Shown here: piece after piece, positions 1-9,767 of the stretch | Layout: every line of letters starts with the position of its first letter | Position numbering within the stretch: position 1 is the first letter of the stretch | Source: Mycolicibacterium anyangense | Lineage (GTDB): Bacteria; Actinomycetota; Actinomycetes; Mycobacteriales; Mycobacteriaceae | DNA: 64,000 nt | Direction: 5' to 3' | Assembly (NCBI RefSeq): GCF_010731855.1 | Contig: NZ_AP022620.1 | Location: forward strand, 5,456,001 to 5,520,000 | Made by a program: the position numbers and the translations under genes | The notes under the pieces: generated by a model | Told to the model about the DNA's origin: nothing | Database searches by the model: none | What the model saw: only the letters and a program-made list of their open reading frames with translations

Positions 1-1
1 G

Positions 2-751
2 CTCCGCTTCCCGCCGGTGTTCTCCCGCGATGCCTTCGAGAAGACCGACTACATCGCGTCCTTCCCGAACCTGACCGGGGCGGTGTCCACCTTCACCGGC
101 GACAACCGCGACCATCGCGCGCTGCTGGAGGACCGCGACGCCGGCCGCCCGTGGGACGGCCACCTCAACTCCGCCGGCACCATGCTGGTGTCCGCGGCGT
201 GTCATCCCAGTTACTCGACGCTGCCCAAGGTCCTGCCGGACGGCGGCCAGCTGATGGACATCTACGGCTACTGCTTCCGCCACGAGCCGGCCATCGATCC
301 GGCGCGGATGCAGGCCTTCCGGATGCACGAGTTCGTGATGGTCGGCTCTGCCGAGCAGGCCGAGAATCACCGCGACTCCTGGATCGGCCACGGTATGGGG
401 GTGCTCGCCGAGCTGGCGCTGGATGCGGTGGCGGTACCCGCCAACGATCCGTTCTTCGGGCGGGTGGGCAAGATGCTGGCCGCCAACCAGCGGGAAGAAA
501 ACCTCAAAACCGAACTGACGGTTCGGCTTTACGGGGACCTCGACGACGGCACCGCGATCGTGTCGGCCAACTGCCATCGTGACCACTTCGGTGAGACCTT
601 CGGTCTGCGCACCGCCGAGGGCGAGGTTGCCCACAGTGCGTGTGTCGGCTTCGGGATGGAACGTATCGCCCTGGCGCTGTTGCGCACCCACGGTCTGGAA
701 CCAGACACCTGGCCGGTGCCGGTGCAGGCGGCGTTGGGTTGGATCGCCTAA
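2..751 (+). CDS. Amino acid:[carrier protein] ligase, class II aaRS-like (5' end outside window)
   Basis: The reading frame is open from the window edge, so the gene is 5'-truncated here; about 249 C-terminal residues are present. It has the class II synthetase catalytic core: motif 2 appears as CFRHEP, motif 3 as [12 protein letters not shown] near the C-terminus, and AACHP and SACVGFG carry the two cysteines expected to bind zinc. This arrangement matches the family that activates an amino acid and loads it onto the phosphopantetheine of a small carrier protein rather than onto tRNA, as described for Bradyrhizobium Bll0957. A seryl-tRNA synthetase is less likely because the FRHEP context and short C-terminus fit the ligase family better. 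The partner carrier protein would be expected upstream of the window. Confidence 0.82.
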   Translation, partial: LRFPPVFSRDAFEKTDYIASFPNLTGAVSTFTGDNRDHRALLEDRDAGRPWDGHLNSAGTMLVSAACHPSYSTLPKVLPDGGQLMDIYGYCFRHEPAIDPARMQAFRMHEFVMVGSAEQAENHRDSWIGHGMGVLAELALDAVAVPANDPFFGRVGKMLAANQREENLKTELTVRLYGDLDDGTAIVSANCHRDHFGETFGLRTAEGEVAHSACVGFGMERIALALLRTHGLEPDTWPVPVQAALGWIA

Positions 752-822
752 CGGCGACCACGCGACGCCGTGCCGTGCGCAAGGTCCGCCACTTGGGGCG
801 CAGGCCACTACAGTCTCAGCGC

Positions 823-1446
823 ATGGATGTGAGTGTCGTCAACCACCCGCTGGCCGCCGCGCGCTTGAGCACCTTGCGCGACGAACGCACCGACAACGCC
901 GGCTTCCGCTCCGCGCTGCGCGATCTCACCCACATGCTGGTCTACGAGGCCACCCGCGATGCCCAGTGCGAGGAGATCAGCGTCAAGACGCCGCTGACCA
1001 CCACCATCGGCAGTCGGCTGGCCCGACCGCCGCTGCTGGTTCCGGTGCTGCGCGCCGGACTGGGCATGGTGGACCAGGCGCACGCGCTGATCCCCGAGGC
1101 ACAGGTCGGCTTCGTGGGCGTCGCGCGTGACGAAAGCACCCATCAACCAACGCCCTACCTGGAATCGCTGCCCGACGATCTGAGCACCCAGCCGGTGATG
1201 GTGCTCGACCCGATGCTGGCCACCGGGGGTTCGATGGCGTACACGATCGGCTTGCTGCACAGTCGAGGCGCGGTGGACATCACCGTGGTGTGCGTGGTGT
1301 GCGCGCCGGGCGGTATTGCGGCACTGGAGAAGGCCGCTCCGGAGGCCCGGCTGTTCACCGCCGCCGTCGACGACGGGCTCAACGACGTCGCCTATATCGT
1401 GCCGGGACTCGGCGACGCCGGTGACCGTCAGTTCGGTCCGCGCTGA
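823..1446 (+). CDS. upp: Uracil phosphoribosyltransferase
   Basis: A 207-residue protein that would convert uracil and PRPP to UMP in pyrimidine salvage. The PRPP-binding loop reads [15 protein letters not shown], and the family uracil-site region [12 protein letters not shown] lies at the C-terminus. I chose the ATG at 823 because the protein then starts at the family N-terminus ([15 protein letters not shown]) and a -10-like TACAGT (809-814) sits 8 bases upstream, suggesting a leaderless transcript. The stop codon abuts the 3' end of the convergent pmmB gene with no gap, as in M. tuberculosis where upp (Rv3309c) neighbours pmmB. Confidence 0.96.
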   Translation: MDVSVVNHPLAAARLSTLRDERTDNAGFRSALRDLTHMLVYEATRDAQCEEISVKTPLTTTIGSRLARPPLLVPVLRAGLGMVDQAHALIPEAQVGFVGVARDESTHQPTPYLESLPDDLSTQPVMVLDPMLATGGSMAYTIGLLHSRGAVDITVVCVVCAPGGIAALEKAAPEARLFTAAVDDGLNDVAYIVPGLGDAGDRQFGPR

Positions 1447-3060
1447 TCACCACCGTCCGGCAGCCGCCAGCAGCTGATCCTCGATCGCGGCGGCCTGCCC
1501 GCGCGCCGCGTCCAGGCCTGCGGTGACAGATCGGCGAACTTCGGTGTAGCACTTGAGCTTGGGCTCAGTGCCCGACGGGCGGATCACCACCCGCACCGAG
1601 GTCTGGTCATCCCCGCCGGACAGGATCAGCGCGTCGGTGCGCTGCTGACCACGAGCCTGCAGAAGATCCGTGGCGGTGACGGGGAAGCCGGCCAGTTCGG
1701 TGGGCGGGTCGGCACGTAATCGGGCCATGATCGCGGCGGCCTGTGCCGGGTCCTCGACCCGACGCGACAGTGCGCCGGTGGTGTGCACACCGTGGCGCAG
1801 GGCTAGCTCATCCAGCGCTTGAGGTATCGAAACATTCTGTGCAGCAAGGCTTGCCACCAGATCGCAGGCCAGCACCGCGGCGCTGATGCCGTCCTTGTCG
1901 CGCACGGCGGCGGGATCGACGCAGTGCCCGATGGCTTCTTCGTAGGCGTAGACCAGATGGGCATCGGGCACAGCCGCGTCAGCACGGGCCAGCCACTTGA
2001 ATCCGGTGAGGGCCTGTACGTGGCGGGCGCCGTGGTCGGCTGCGATCGCGGCCAGCAGCTGCGACGACACCACACTACTGGCCACCACACTGTGGGCAGC
2101 CTCGCCGGCCGCAAGGGTGGCGAGGATGTAATCGCCGAACAGCCAACCGGTTTCGTCACCGCTGAGCATCCGCCAGCCTGACGGTGTCGGAACGCCGATG
2201 GCGCAGCGATCGGCGTCGGGATCGAGGGCTATCGCGATATCGGCGCCGATGCGGTCAGCCAGGTCCAGCAGGGCGTCGGTGGCGCCGGGTTCCTCGGGGT
2301 TGGGGAAGGCCACTGTCGGGAAATCCGGGTCGGGGGCGAATTGGCTGTCGACGGTGTGCAGGTCGTCGAATCCGGCCAGCCGCAGCGCGCGGAGAGCGAG
2401 CGCGCCACCGACACCGTGCATGGCGGTCAATGCCACCCGCACCGAGCCTGTCGTGCGCCGCACACCGGCGGCGCGGGCCACGTAGTCGTCGAGCAGCTCG
2501 GTGCCCGCGGCGGCGACGGCCACCCGGGGGATCTGGTCGGCGGGCGGTGCCGCGGCCATGGCGGCTTCGATATCACGGTCGGTCGGCGAGATGATCTGCA
2601 TACCGCCGTCGAAGTAGACCTTGTAACCGTTGTCGGCCGCGGGATTGTGCGAGGCGGTGATCTGCACGCCCGCGGCGGCCCCCAGCCGCCGGACAGCGTA
2701 GGCCACCACCGGTGTCGGCACGGCGCCCGGCAGCATGAGAACCGAAAATCCTTGACCGGCAAGAACTTCAGCGGTCGCCGCGGCGAACGCCGCCGAGCCG
2801 TGCCGGGCGTCTCGGCCCACCACCACCGTCGAGCCGCCCAGGCAGCGATCCCGTAATACCGTGCCCACCGCCCAGCTGGCGCGGGTCACCATCGCAACGT
2901 TCATCGCGTCCGGCCCGCCGCGTACCGGCCCGCGCAGACCCGCAGTACCGAACGTCAGCGGCCGGGCGAATCGCGCAGCCAGCTCCTCGGCGTCGCAGGC
3001 GGCCAGTTCGGCGGCCGTGACGGGGTCGGGATCGTGGGCGATCCATTCCTCGGGCGTCAC
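1447..3060 (-). CDS. pmmB: Phosphomannomutase/phosphoglucomutase
   Basis: A 537-residue alpha-D-phosphohexomutase that would interconvert hexose 6- and 1-phosphates. The phosphoserine loop is ITASHNPAADNGYKVY, the metal-binding loop ALDPDADRCAIGV, the sugar-binding segment GDETGWL, and the C-terminal phosphate site RPSGTEPKLKCYTE; all four landmark motifs are intact. The start is a GTG at 3060 whose GTGA overlaps the stop of the upstream marR gene, so the two are translationally coupled. Longer frames upstream would run through marR and were discarded. The name follows M. tuberculosis Rv3308; whether mannose or glucose phosphate is the preferred substrate cannot be read from the sequence. Confidence 0.93.
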   Translation of the reverse strand: MTPEEWIAHDPDPVTAAELAACDAEELAARFARPLTFGTAGLRGPVRGGPDAMNVAMVTRASWAVGTVLRDRCLGGSTVVVGRDARHGSAAFAAATAEVLAGQGFSVLMLPGAVPTPVVAYAVRRLGAAAGVQITASHNPAADNGYKVYFDGGMQIISPTDRDIEAAMAAAPPADQIPRVAVAAAGTELLDDYVARAAGVRRTTGSVRVALTAMHGVGGALALRALRLAGFDDLHTVDSQFAPDPDFPTVAFPNPEEPGATDALLDLADRIGADIAIALDPDADRCAIGVPTPSGWRMLSGDETGWLFGDYILATLAAGEAAHSVVASSVVSSQLLAAIAADHGARHVQALTGFKWLARADAAVPDAHLVYAYEEAIGHCVDPAAVRDKDGISAAVLACDLVASLAAQNVSIPQALDELALRHGVHTTGALSRRVEDPAQAAAIMARLRADPPTELAGFPVTATDLLQARGQQRTDALILSGGDDQTSVRVVIRPSGTEPKLKCYTEVRRSVTAGLDAARGQAAAIEDQLLAAAGRW

Positions 3061-3509
3061 GGAGTCGATTGTGCACCGTGTTCGGCGTCGGCCAGCTTGC
3101 GCAGCACCGGTGCGGTCAGCATCAGCAGGTTGAACTCGAGGTCGGTCAGGTGCTCGCGCATCGCGTCGAAGAGCCACGCATCGCGCCGGGCGCGGTCGCG
3201 GAGCAGGAGGTCCAGCCCGTCGGAGGTGAGTTCGATCAGCTGCCGACGCCGGTCGTTGGCGTCCGGCCGGCGCGAGATGAGCCCACGCGATTCCACTTCG
3301 TTGATGCTGTCGGTCAGCGATTGCACCCGCACTCCCAGTCGTGCCGCCATCTCGGCCGGGGTGGTGGTTCCGGCGCGATTGACGTCGCCGAGCACTTCGA
3401 GCTGGCTCAGTGTCAGGCCGTTGTCGGGCCGGTGCCGGCGCAACTGACGGGCCAGCGCCATCATGGCCTCGCGCAGCTCGGTGGCCGGCGTCGCCGCACT
3501 GTCACTCAT
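3057..3509 (-). CDS. MarR-family transcriptional regulator
   Basis: A 150-residue winged-helix regulator. The wHTH spans roughly residues 30-105: the recognition segment is TPAEMAARLGVRVQSLTDSINEVESRGLI and the wing contains RRPDANDRRRQLIELT. The ATG at 3509 lies 8 bases after a TATAAC -10 element on the minus strand, so the mRNA is probably leaderless. The gene is divergent from an AbrB-type membrane protein and its stop overlaps the pmmB start. Two matching inverted repeats flank the divergent promoters (separate entries), which suggests the regulator controls itself and the membrane protein. The ligand is unknown. It is not part of the M. tuberculosis order I recall for this locus. Confidence 0.88.
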   Translation of the reverse strand: MSDSAATPATELREAMMALARQLRRHRPDNGLTLSQLEVLGDVNRAGTTTPAEMAARLGVRVQSLTDSINEVESRGLISRRPDANDRRRQLIELTSDGLDLLLRDRARRDAWLFDAMREHLTDLEFNLLMLTAPVLRKLADAEHGAQSTP

Positions 3510-3512
3510 ATT

Positions 3513-3528
3513 CCAAGTTATACCTTGG
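3513..3528. promoter_or_regulatory. Candidate MarR operator 1 (over the marR -10)
   Basis: CAAG-N6-CTTG inverted repeat (3514-3527), with one further flanking pair (CCAAG/CTTGG, 3513-3528). It contains the TATAAC -10 of marR read on the minus strand, so a bound dimer would block marR transcription. The same half-site and spacing recur 64 bp away. Confidence 0.55.
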
Positions 3529-3577
3529 TATTGGGTGATCTGTATCGCAAAACGGCCAGTTGGTAAGACAATGAAAG

Positions 3578-3592
3578 CAAGTCTATACTTAG
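3578..3592. promoter_or_regulatory. Candidate MarR operator 2 (over the abrB-like -10)
   Basis: CAAGT-N5-CTTAG, the same half-site (CAAG) and 6-base core spacing as operator 1. It contains TATACT (3584-3589), the likely -10 of the plus-strand membrane protein gene whose ATG is 7 bases further on, implying a leaderless mRNA repressed by the divergently encoded regulator. Confidence 0.5.
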
Positions 3593-3596
3593 CAAT

Positions 3597-4709
3597 ATGA
3601 CGTGGGTTTTGCTGGTTCTCGGGACTGTCGGAGTCACCGTGCCGCTGGACCTGCTCGGCGTCCCATCGGCGGCGTTGTTCGCCGCGTTGCTGGTCGGCGT
3701 GGCCCTGGCGATCGCCCGCCTGGCCCCGACAGCGGTGCCGCGCCGGGCAGGCCTGGCCGCGCAGGGCATTCTCGGGGTGTACATCGGCACGATGGTGCAC
3801 TCCGACGCACTCGGTGCGCTCGGGTCGCACTGGCCGGTCGTCGTCGCATTGAGTGTGGTGACGTTGCTGCTCAGCATCGGTGCGGGGGTGCTACTGGGGC
3901 TGCGGCGTGACGTCACCGCGCTCACCGGATCCCTGGCGCTGGTCGCCGGCGGTGCGTCGGGTCTGGTCGCCATTGCCCGTGAACTCGGCGGTGACGACCG
4001 GATCGTCGCCGTCGTGCAGTACCTGCGGGTGGCCGTCATCACCGCCGCCATGCCGCTGGTCGTCACGCTCGTCTTCCATGCCCAACGATCTGCGGGTTCC
4101 GTCGCACCTACCGAAATCCATTCCGCGCCTTGGTATGTGAGCATCCCGATGCTGGCCGCCCTGGTGCTGGCAGGTTCGATGGGGGCGCGGCTGATCCGGC
4201 TGCCCGGCGCCGGCCTGCTCGGCCCGATGGCGCTGACCATCGCGATCGAACTCGGCGGGGTCTCGTTCGGGCTTGCGGTGCCTGACGTGCTGGTGCAGGT
4301 GTCCTACATGCTGATCGGCTGGCAGGCCGGGGTGGCGTTCACCCGGGAGTCGCTGCGGGCCATCGAACGATTACTGCCCACTGCCCTGGGGCTGATCATC
4401 CTGCTCAACGTCGCCACCGCCGGGTTGGGTGTGGCATTGGCCAAGCTCACCGGCGTCAGCATGCTCGACGGCTATCTGGCCACCAGTCCGGGTGGCATCT
4501 ACGCGGTGCTCGCCACCGCGGTGGAAACCGGTTCGAACGTCACCTTCATCGTCGCCGCGCAGGTCCTGCGGGTGCTGCTGATGCTGTTCGCCGCACCGAT
4601 GATGGCCCGCGGCTACGCCAGGTGGACTCAGAGCCGGGCCAGCACCGAGGCCAGCAGCGATCCCATCCGGCTCGCCGACTCCCGCCCGGCGGCCAGCACC
4701 TCGGCGTGA
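3597..4709 (+). CDS. AbrB/ammonia-monooxygenase-like integral membrane protein
   Basis: A 370-residue, highly hydrophobic protein with about ten predicted membrane spans in two internally similar halves, matching the PF05145 family (named AbrB after an unrelated regulator). Glycine-rich segments such as [20 protein letters not shown] and [18 protein letters not shown] occupy equivalent positions in the two halves. Its transport substrate is unknown. The start at 3597 follows a -10-like TATACT by 7 bases. Divergence from the MarR gene and the paired operators suggest induction by whatever MarR senses. The last 82 bases overlap the end of deoD on the other strand, and the extra tail ([13 protein letters not shown]...) is hydrophilic and probably cytoplasmic. 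Confidence 0.85.
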   Translation: MTWVLLVLGTVGVTVPLDLLGVPSAALFAALLVGVALAIARLAPTAVPRRAGLAAQGILGVYIGTMVHSDALGALGSHWPVVVALSVVTLLLSIGAGVLLGLRRDVTALTGSLALVAGGASGLVAIARELGGDDRIVAVVQYLRVAVITAAMPLVVTLVFHAQRSAGSVAPTEIHSAPWYVSIPMLAALVLAGSMGARLIRLPGAGLLGPMALTIAIELGGVSFGLAVPDVLVQVSYMLIGWQAGVAFTRESLRAIERLLPTALGLIILLNVATAGLGVALAKLTGVSMLDGYLATSPGGIYAVLATAVETGSNVTFIVAAQVLRVLLMLFAAPMMARGYARWTQSRASTEASSDPIRLADSRPAASTSA

Positions 4710-5413
4710 CTGAGGGGCTCGCCGGTCATCCCGGCGGCCAGGTTGGTCACCAGCGACAAGCCCAGGACTTCGGCGCCCACCGCTCGCGCCGCGATGGTCT
4801 CGTGCACCGTGGACATCCCGACCAGGTCGGCGCCCAGCGTCCGCAGCATCCGGATCTCGGCCGGCGTCTCGTAATGTGGGCCGGGGAGCCCGGCGTACAC
4901 CCCTTCGGCCAGGGTCGGGTCGACGGCCCGGGCCAGCGTTCGCAGCCGCGGCGAATAGGCGTCGACCAGGTCCACGAACTGCGCACCCACCAACGGTGAG
5001 CGCGCCGTCAGGTTCAGGTGGTCGCTGATCAGCACGGGCTGGCCCACCTGATACTCCTCCCGCAACCCGCCGGCCGCGTTGGTCAGCACCACGACGTCGG
5101 CGCCGGCCGCGCGTGCGGTGCGGACCGGATGCACCACGTCGCTCAGGTCGTGGCCTTCGTAGGGGTGGATCCGGCCCAGGAACACCAGCACGTTGTGCGA
5201 GCCGATCGGGATCGACAGCAGCCGCCCGCGGTGACCGAGCGCCGAGGGCGGGATGAAGCCGGGTAGCCCGGACATCGGGACTTCGGCGGCGGGGGTGCCG
5301 AGCGCGTCGGCTGCCGGAGCCCAGCCGGATCCCAGGATGACGGCGACGTCGTGGCGCGCCACTCCGGTGCGCTCGGCGATCACCGATGCGGCGTGCTCGG
5401 CGTCAGGACTCAC
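4628..5413 (-). CDS. deoD: Purine nucleoside phosphorylase
   Basis: A 261-residue trimeric-type PNP that would cleave inosine, guanosine and their deoxy forms to base plus (deoxy)ribose 1-phosphate. Landmarks are the phosphate loop [18 protein letters not shown], the LTNAAGGL segment, [13 protein letters not shown] and the purine-site VTNLAAG. A long upstream extension in this frame looks like a shadow of amiB1; the GTG at 5413 gives the family length and sits 8 bases after a TAGGCT -10 on the minus strand. It is divergent from amiB1 with 37 bp between starts, as in M. tuberculosis (Rv3307/Rv3306c). Together with upp and the xanthine dehydrogenase and urate genes in this window it feeds purine salvage and breakdown. 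Confidence 0.94.
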   Translation of the reverse strand: MSPDAEHAASVIAERTGVARHDVAVILGSGWAPAADALGTPAAEVPMSGLPGFIPPSALGHRGRLLSIPIGSHNVLVFLGRIHPYEGHDLSDVVHPVRTARAAGADVVVLTNAAGGLREEYQVGQPVLISDHLNLTARSPLVGAQFVDLVDAYSPRLRTLARAVDPTLAEGVYAGLPGPHYETPAEIRMLRTLGADLVGMSTVHETIAARAVGAEVLGLSLVTNLAAGMTGEPLSHAEVLAAGRESASRMGSLLASVLARL

Positions 5414-5450
5414 AGCCTGCGAGCCTAGCTCGCAATGAGATACTGCGGGG
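5414..5450. promoter_or_regulatory. Divergent deoD/amiB1 promoter region
   Basis: Only 37 bp separate the two start codons. On the minus strand TAGGCT lies 8 bases before the deoD GTG. On the plus strand GATACT (5439-5444) lies 6 bases before the amiB1 ATG. Both spacings fit leaderless transcripts, and the two promoters interleave, so they may compete. Confidence 0.45.
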
Positions 5451-6635
5451 ATGCCTACGCTGACTGCGTCGACCCGCGTCGAGGACGTCGTCGGGGCACG
5501 TCGTGGCGATCTGATCGAACTGTCGCACTCCATCCACGCCGAACCGGAGCTTGCGTTCGCCGAATACCGCAGTTGTGCCAAGGCCCAAACGCTGGTGGCC
5601 GAGCGTGGATTCGAGGTGACTGCGGCGGCCGGCGGCCTCGACACTGCCTTTCGCGCCGACTTCGGCAGCGGCCCGCTGGTCATCGGGATCTGTGCCGAAT
5701 ACGACGCGCTGCCCGGGATCGGACATGCCTGTGGGCACAACATCATCGCAGCGTCGGCGGTGGGTGCGGCGCTGGCGTTGGCTGAGGTCGCCGACGATCT
5801 CGGGTTGACCGTCGCGCTGATCGGTACCCCGGCCGAGGAGTCCGGCGGCGGTAAGGCGTTGCTGATCGACGCCGGGGTGTTCGACGATGTCGCGGCCGCG
5901 GTGATGGTCCATCCCGGTCCGATCGACATCGCTGCCGCCCGTTCACTGTCGCTGTCGGAGGTGACGGTCACCTACACCGGCCGCGAATCGCATGCCGCCG
6001 TGGCGCCGTACCTGGGGATCAACGCCGCCGACGCGGTGACCGTCGCGCAGGTGGCCATCGGGTTGCTGCGTCAGCAGATGGCACCCGGTCAGATGACCCA
6101 CGGCATCGTCACCGAAGGCGGCGCCGCCACCAACATCATTCCGGGCCGGGCCCGGCTGCAGTACACGATGCGAGCCGCCGACACTGCCGCGCGACTGGCG
6201 TTGGAGGACAAGATGCGCGGGTGTTTCGCCGCCGGCGCGGTGGCCACCGGCTGCGAATACACCATCGCCGAGGCCGCCCCCGCCTATGCCGAACTCACCC
6301 CCGACGCCTGGCTGTCCGAGGTGTTCCGTGCCGAGATGGTGCGCCTGGGCCGCCAACCGGTGACACCCGAACTGGAAGTTGCGCTTCCGCTGGGGTCCAC
6401 CGATATGGGAAACGTCACCCAGCTGCTCCCGGGCATCCACCCGGTGGTCGGTATCGATTCCGGCGGCGCGGTGATCCACCAGCCGGGCTTCGCGACCGCC
6501 GCAGCTGGGCCCAGTGCCGACCGCACCGTCGCGGAGGCAGCAATCATGTTGGCGCGCACGGTGGTTCGGCTAGCAGAGACGCCGGCCGAACGAGACCGGG
6601 TGCTCGAACTACGGGATCGACGGAGCCGCGCATGA
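5451..6635 (+). CDS. amiB1: M20-family amidohydrolase AmiB1
   Basis: A 394-residue metal-dependent amidohydrolase/peptidase. The metal site is visible as [15 protein letters not shown], the catalytic acid pair as [12 protein letters not shown], and a late histidine as [11 protein letters not shown] dimerisation domain lies between about residues 180 and 300. Relatives hydrolyse N-acyl amino acids or p-aminobenzoyl-glutamate-like amides; the true substrate is unknown. It is the first gene of a tight three-gene operon, its stop overlapping the amiA1 start by ATGA. The pairing with amiA1 next to deoD matches Rv3306c-Rv3305c. Confidence 0.88.
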   Translation: MPTLTASTRVEDVVGARRGDLIELSHSIHAEPELAFAEYRSCAKAQTLVAERGFEVTAAAGGLDTAFRADFGSGPLVIGICAEYDALPGIGHACGHNIIAASAVGAALALAEVADDLGLTVALIGTPAEESGGGKALLIDAGVFDDVAAAVMVHPGPIDIAAARSLSLSEVTVTYTGRESHAAVAPYLGINAADAVTVAQVAIGLLRQQMAPGQMTHGIVTEGGAATNIIPGRARLQYTMRAADTAARLALEDKMRGCFAAGAVATGCEYTIAEAAPAYAELTPDAWLSEVFRAEMVRLGRQPVTPELEVALPLGSTDMGNVTQLLPGIHPVVGIDSGGAVIHQPGFATAAAGPSADRTVAEAAIMLARTVVRLAETPAERDRVLELRDRRSRA

Positions 6636-7804
6636 GCCTCGCCGACAGCGCCGAGTCCTGGCTCGCCGCTCACTTCGACGATCTGGTCCAGTGGCGCCGC
6701 CACATTCACCGTCACCCCGAACTGGGCCGTCAGGAGTTCGCCACCACCCAGTTCGTCGCCGACCGCTTGGTGGACACCGGACTCAACCCCAAGGTGCTGC
6801 CGGGCGGCACCGGCCTGACCTGTGACTTCGGCCCCGAGCACGCTCCGCGGATCGCGCTGCGGGCCGATATGGACGCCTTGCCGATGGCTGAACGCACCGG
6901 CGCGCCGTACTCGTCGACGGTGCCGAACGTGGCCCACGCGTGCGGTCATGACGGCCACACCGCGGTCCTGCTCGGTGTGGCGAATGCGCTGGCCGCGGCG
7001 CCCGAGCTGCCGGTCGGGGTGCGGCTGCTGTTCCAGCCGGCCGAGGAGCTGATGCCCGGTGGCGCCATCGACGCGATCGCGGCCGGGGCACTCACCGGGG
7101 TGTCGCGGATCTTCGCGCTGCACTGCGACCCGCGACTGGAGGTCGGCCGGGTGGCGATCATCCCGGGGCCGATCACCTCGGCGGCGGACTCGCTGGAGAT
7201 CACCCTGCACTCGCCGGGTGGGCACACCTCCAGGCCGCACCTGACCTCGGATCTGGTGTACGGCATGGGCACGGTGATCACCGGACTGCCCGGTGTGTTG
7301 TCGCGTCGCATCGACCCGCGGCACAGCACGGTGATGGTGTGGGGTGCCGCCAACGCCGGAGTGGCGGCCAACGCCATCCCGCAGAGCGGCACGCTGGCCG
7401 GCACGGTACGGACTGCCAGTCGGGAAACCTGGGCCGGAATGGAAGATCTTGTCCGAGAGATCGTTTCGGGACTCCTGACGCCCCTGGGTATCGAACATTC
7501 GCTGCAGTACCACCGCGGGGTGCCGCCGGTGGTCAACGAGGAGCGCTCGACGCAGATCATGACCCACGCCATCGAGGCCGTCGACCCCGAAGCGCTGGCC
7601 GACACCCGGCAGTCCGGCGGCGGCGAGGACTTCTCCTGGTACCTCGAAGAGGTGCCCGGCGCGATGGCCCGCCTCGGGGTGTGGAGCGGGCAGGGGCCGC
7701 AGCTCGATCTGCACCAGCCGACGTTCGACCTCGACGAGCGGGCGCTGGCGGTGGGTGTGCGGGTACTGGTGAACGTGATCGAACAGTCGGCGGTGTTGGG
7801 ATGA
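6632..7804 (+). CDS. amiA1: M20D-family amidohydrolase AmiA1
   Basis: A 390-residue N-acyl amino acid amidohydrolase-like enzyme. [22 protein letters not shown] (metal cysteine and histidines), [10 protein letters not shown] (catalytic glutamate) and [15 protein letters not shown] are in the order expected for M20D hippurate hydrolase relatives. The ATG at 6632 overlaps the amiB1 stop. Longer in-frame extensions lie inside amiB1 and were rejected. The stop overlaps the galE start by ATGA, so the three genes form one translational unit. The two amidohydrolases share about the same fold but are clearly diverged rather than a recent duplication. Confidence 0.88.
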   Translation: MSLADSAESWLAAHFDDLVQWRRHIHRHPELGRQEFATTQFVADRLVDTGLNPKVLPGGTGLTCDFGPEHAPRIALRADMDALPMAERTGAPYSSTVPNVAHACGHDGHTAVLLGVANALAAAPELPVGVRLLFQPAEELMPGGAIDAIAAGALTGVSRIFALHCDPRLEVGRVAIIPGPITSAADSLEITLHSPGGHTSRPHLTSDLVYGMGTVITGLPGVLSRRIDPRHSTVMVWGAANAGVAANAIPQSGTLAGTVRTASRETWAGMEDLVREIVSGLLTPLGIEHSLQYHRGVPPVVNEERSTQIMTHAIEAVDPEALADTRQSGGGEDFSWYLEEVPGAMARLGVWSGQGPQLDLHQPTFDLDERALAVGVRVLVNVIEQSAVLG

Positions 7805-8757
7805 AACTTCTGGTCACCGGCGGCGCCGGATATGTCGGCAGCGTGTGCGCCACGGTGCTGCTCGAAGCCGGCCACGAGGTGGTGGTGGTCGACGACTTGT
7901 CGACCGGCAACGCCGACGCCGTACCGGCGGGTGCACAGTTCGTGGAAGCCGACATGGTCGAGGCCGCGCCGGGACTGCTCGGCGACGAATCCTTCGACGG
8001 TGTCCTGCATTTCGCCGCCAAATCACTGGTGGGCGAATCGGTGGTGGCTCCGGAGCTGTACTGGTTCGGCAATGTCGTCAAGACCTTGCAGCTGCTGGAG
8101 GCGATGCGCGCGGCCGGGACACCGCGACTGGTGTTCTCGTCGACGGCGGCCACGTACGGCGAGCCGGAGTCGGTGCCGATCACCGAGGACGCACCGACCC
8201 GGCCGACCAACGCCTATGGCGCGACCAAGCTGGCGATCGACCACGCGATCACGTCGTATGCCGCTGCCCACGGGCTGGCAGCCACCAGCCTGCGGTATTT
8301 CAACGTCGCGGGCGCCTACGGTGGGCTCGGCGAGCGGCATGCCACCGAGACGCACCTCATCCCGCTGGTGCTGCAGGTCGCGACCGGTGCTCGCGAGGAG
8401 ATCCTGGTGTTCGGTACCGACTGGCCGACGCCGGACGGCACGTGCATCCGCGACTACATCCACGTGCGAGACCTCGCCGATGCCCACGTGCTGGCGCTGC
8501 AGACCGCGCAGCCCGGCTCGCACCGGATCTACAACCTCGGCAACGGTACGGGGTTCTCGGTGCGGGAGGTCATCGCCTGCTGCGAGCGGGTGGTCGGCAA
8601 GCCGATCGCCGCGCGCGATGTCGAGCGTCGGGCCGGTGACCCGGCGGTGCTGATCGCCTCGAGTGCCAAGGCGATCGCCGAACTCGGCTGGCAGCCACGC
8701 CACACCAGTCTCGACGAGATCGTCTCGGATGCTTGGGAGTTCACCCGCTCCCGCTGA
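7801..8757 (+). CDS. galE: UDP-glucose 4-epimerase (extended SDR)
   Basis: A 318-residue protein with the NAD-binding GGAGYVGS at the N-terminus, the catalytic serine/threonine region [10 protein letters not shown], the YGATK catalytic Tyr-Lys pair, and the [15 protein letters not shown] and [11 protein letters not shown] segments typical of GalE. It would interconvert UDP-glucose and UDP-galactose, the galactose donor for mycobacterial cell-wall galactan. It is coupled to amiA1 by an ATGA overlap. In the M. tuberculosis order I recall, the Rv3304 homologue follows the amidases directly, so galE and the repeat-bracketed gene after it are insertions at this position. Confidence 0.9.
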   Translation: MKLLVTGGAGYVGSVCATVLLEAGHEVVVVDDLSTGNADAVPAGAQFVEADMVEAAPGLLGDESFDGVLHFAAKSLVGESVVAPELYWFGNVVKTLQLLEAMRAAGTPRLVFSSTAATYGEPESVPITEDAPTRPTNAYGATKLAIDHAITSYAAAHGLAATSLRYFNVAGAYGGLGERHATETHLIPLVLQVATGAREEILVFGTDWPTPDGTCIRDYIHVRDLADAHVLALQTAQPGSHRIYNLGNGTGFSVREVIACCERVVGKPIAARDVERRAGDPAVLIASSAKAIAELGWQPRHTSLDEIVSDAWEFTRSR

Positions 8758-8767
8758 GGTTCCTGGC

Positions 8768-8828
8768 GCGAGCGTGCGTGTCTGTACAACGGCACGCCGC
8801 CCTGCCGGACACTTGACGCACGCTCGCC
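8768..8828. repeat. REP-like palindrome, left copy
   Basis: A ~60-bp imperfect palindrome with 12-bp perfect arms: GCGAGCGTGCGT at 8768-8779 pairs with its reverse complement at 8816-8827, and inside these GTGTC (8778-8782) pairs with GACAC (8808-8812). The 18 bases at 8771-8788 recur exactly, inverted, at 9793-9810. It lies 10 bp after the galE stop and 50 bp before the nuclease-like gene. Confidence 0.8.
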
Positions 8829-8879
8829 ATCCACAGGGGTGACTTTCCGCGGTGACTGCATGCCTGCAGCATCGTCGGC

Positions 8880-9767
8880 GTGGATGACGAGCTTGCAGCG
8901 CTTTTCGAGGGCCAACACGGCGTAGCGACCAGTGGGCAGCTGCTTGCCCTCGTGAGCCGCCGTCAGCTCGACGCGATGCTGGAATCCACTGCATTACAAC
9001 GAGTTTGGCGAGGTGTTTACAGTCGCGGAGTGCCGGACGACGAGGTGAAGCTCAGCGGCCTCGATCTCCTGTGTGGCGAGAAGGTGGCAAGGTGCTTGGG
9101 CACTGCTGCTCGGGTCTACGGATTCGACACCGAGCGAAGGGCCGAGCTGCACGTGCTCAATCCTCTTGGGCACCAGCTGCGATCAGGCGTCGGTCTCGTC
9201 GTGCATCGCCGAGACGGCGCTCCGCTGGTCGAGGTATCCGGTCGGCCCACCACGGAACCGGGGTGGACGGCTGTCGAGGTGGCGTGCGGATTGAGCCGCC
9301 CGCGGGCGCTGGCCACACTGGATGCCGCCCTGCACTCAGGGCGCTGCGATGTCTCGGAGTTGGCCCGAGCGGTCCTGGTGCAGCGGGGACGACGGGGCAT
9401 CGTCAACGTCCGTGACCTCCTGCCGCTTGCCGACGGCCGAGCGGAGTCGCCGATGGAAAGCGAGGCCCGACTGGTGATGATCGAGGGTGGCTTGCCTACT
9501 CCGGTGCTGCAATACGAGCTCGTCGATGCGCGGGGTCGACTGCGCAGACTCGACTTCGCGTGGCCGCAGCACAGGGTTGCTGCCGAGTACGACAGCGCCG
9601 AGTGGCATCTGGGATCCGAAGCACTGCGGCGGGACCGCGAGAAGTTGGCCGCCCTGCAAGACCTGGGTTGGATCTCCGTGCCGATAGTTGTCGATGACGT
9701 GCGTCGCCACCCAGCTGCACTCGTCAACCGCATTCAGGCTCACCTTCGTGCGCGCGAGTGTGCGTGA
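8880..9767 (+). CDS. AbiEi-N-like/DUF559-like putative nuclease inside inverted repeats
   Basis: A 295-residue protein of unproven function. Residues 1-60 resemble the winged-helix N-terminal domain of AbiEi-type antitoxins (GVATSGQLLALVSRRQ, then WRGVYSRG). The C-terminal third looks like a Vsr/DUF559-type PD-(D/E)xK nuclease: Glu193 or Glu195 (MESEAR), Asp225 (RRLDFAWP), Glu236 and Asp238 (AAEYD), followed by the RDREKLAALQDLGW segment. The start is GTG at 8880. The stop codon lies inside the right-hand palindrome. There is no AbiEii-type toxin partner next to it, so a toxin-antitoxin role is unlikely. It is absent from the M. tuberculosis locus. A genome-maintenance or repeat-mobilising nuclease are both possible. 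Confidence 0.75.
   Translation: MDDELAALFEGQHGVATSGQLLALVSRRQLDAMLESTALQRVWRGVYSRGVPDDEVKLSGLDLLCGEKVARCLGTAARVYGFDTERRAELHVLNPLGHQLRSGVGLVVHRRDGAPLVEVSGRPTTEPGWTAVEVACGLSRPRALATLDAALHSGRCDVSELARAVLVQRGRRGIVNVRDLLPLADGRAESPMESEARLVMIEGGLPTPVLQYELVDARGRLRRLDFAWPQHRVAAEYDSAEWHLGSEALRRDREKLAALQDLGWISVPIVVDDVRRHPAALVNRIQAHLRARECA

Noticed and set aside
8880..9767. Type IV toxin-antitoxin (AbiEi/AbiEii) pair
   Set aside because: Only the AbiEi-like N-terminal domain is present; no nucleotidyltransferase toxin gene lies next to it, and the C-terminal part looks like a nuclease.
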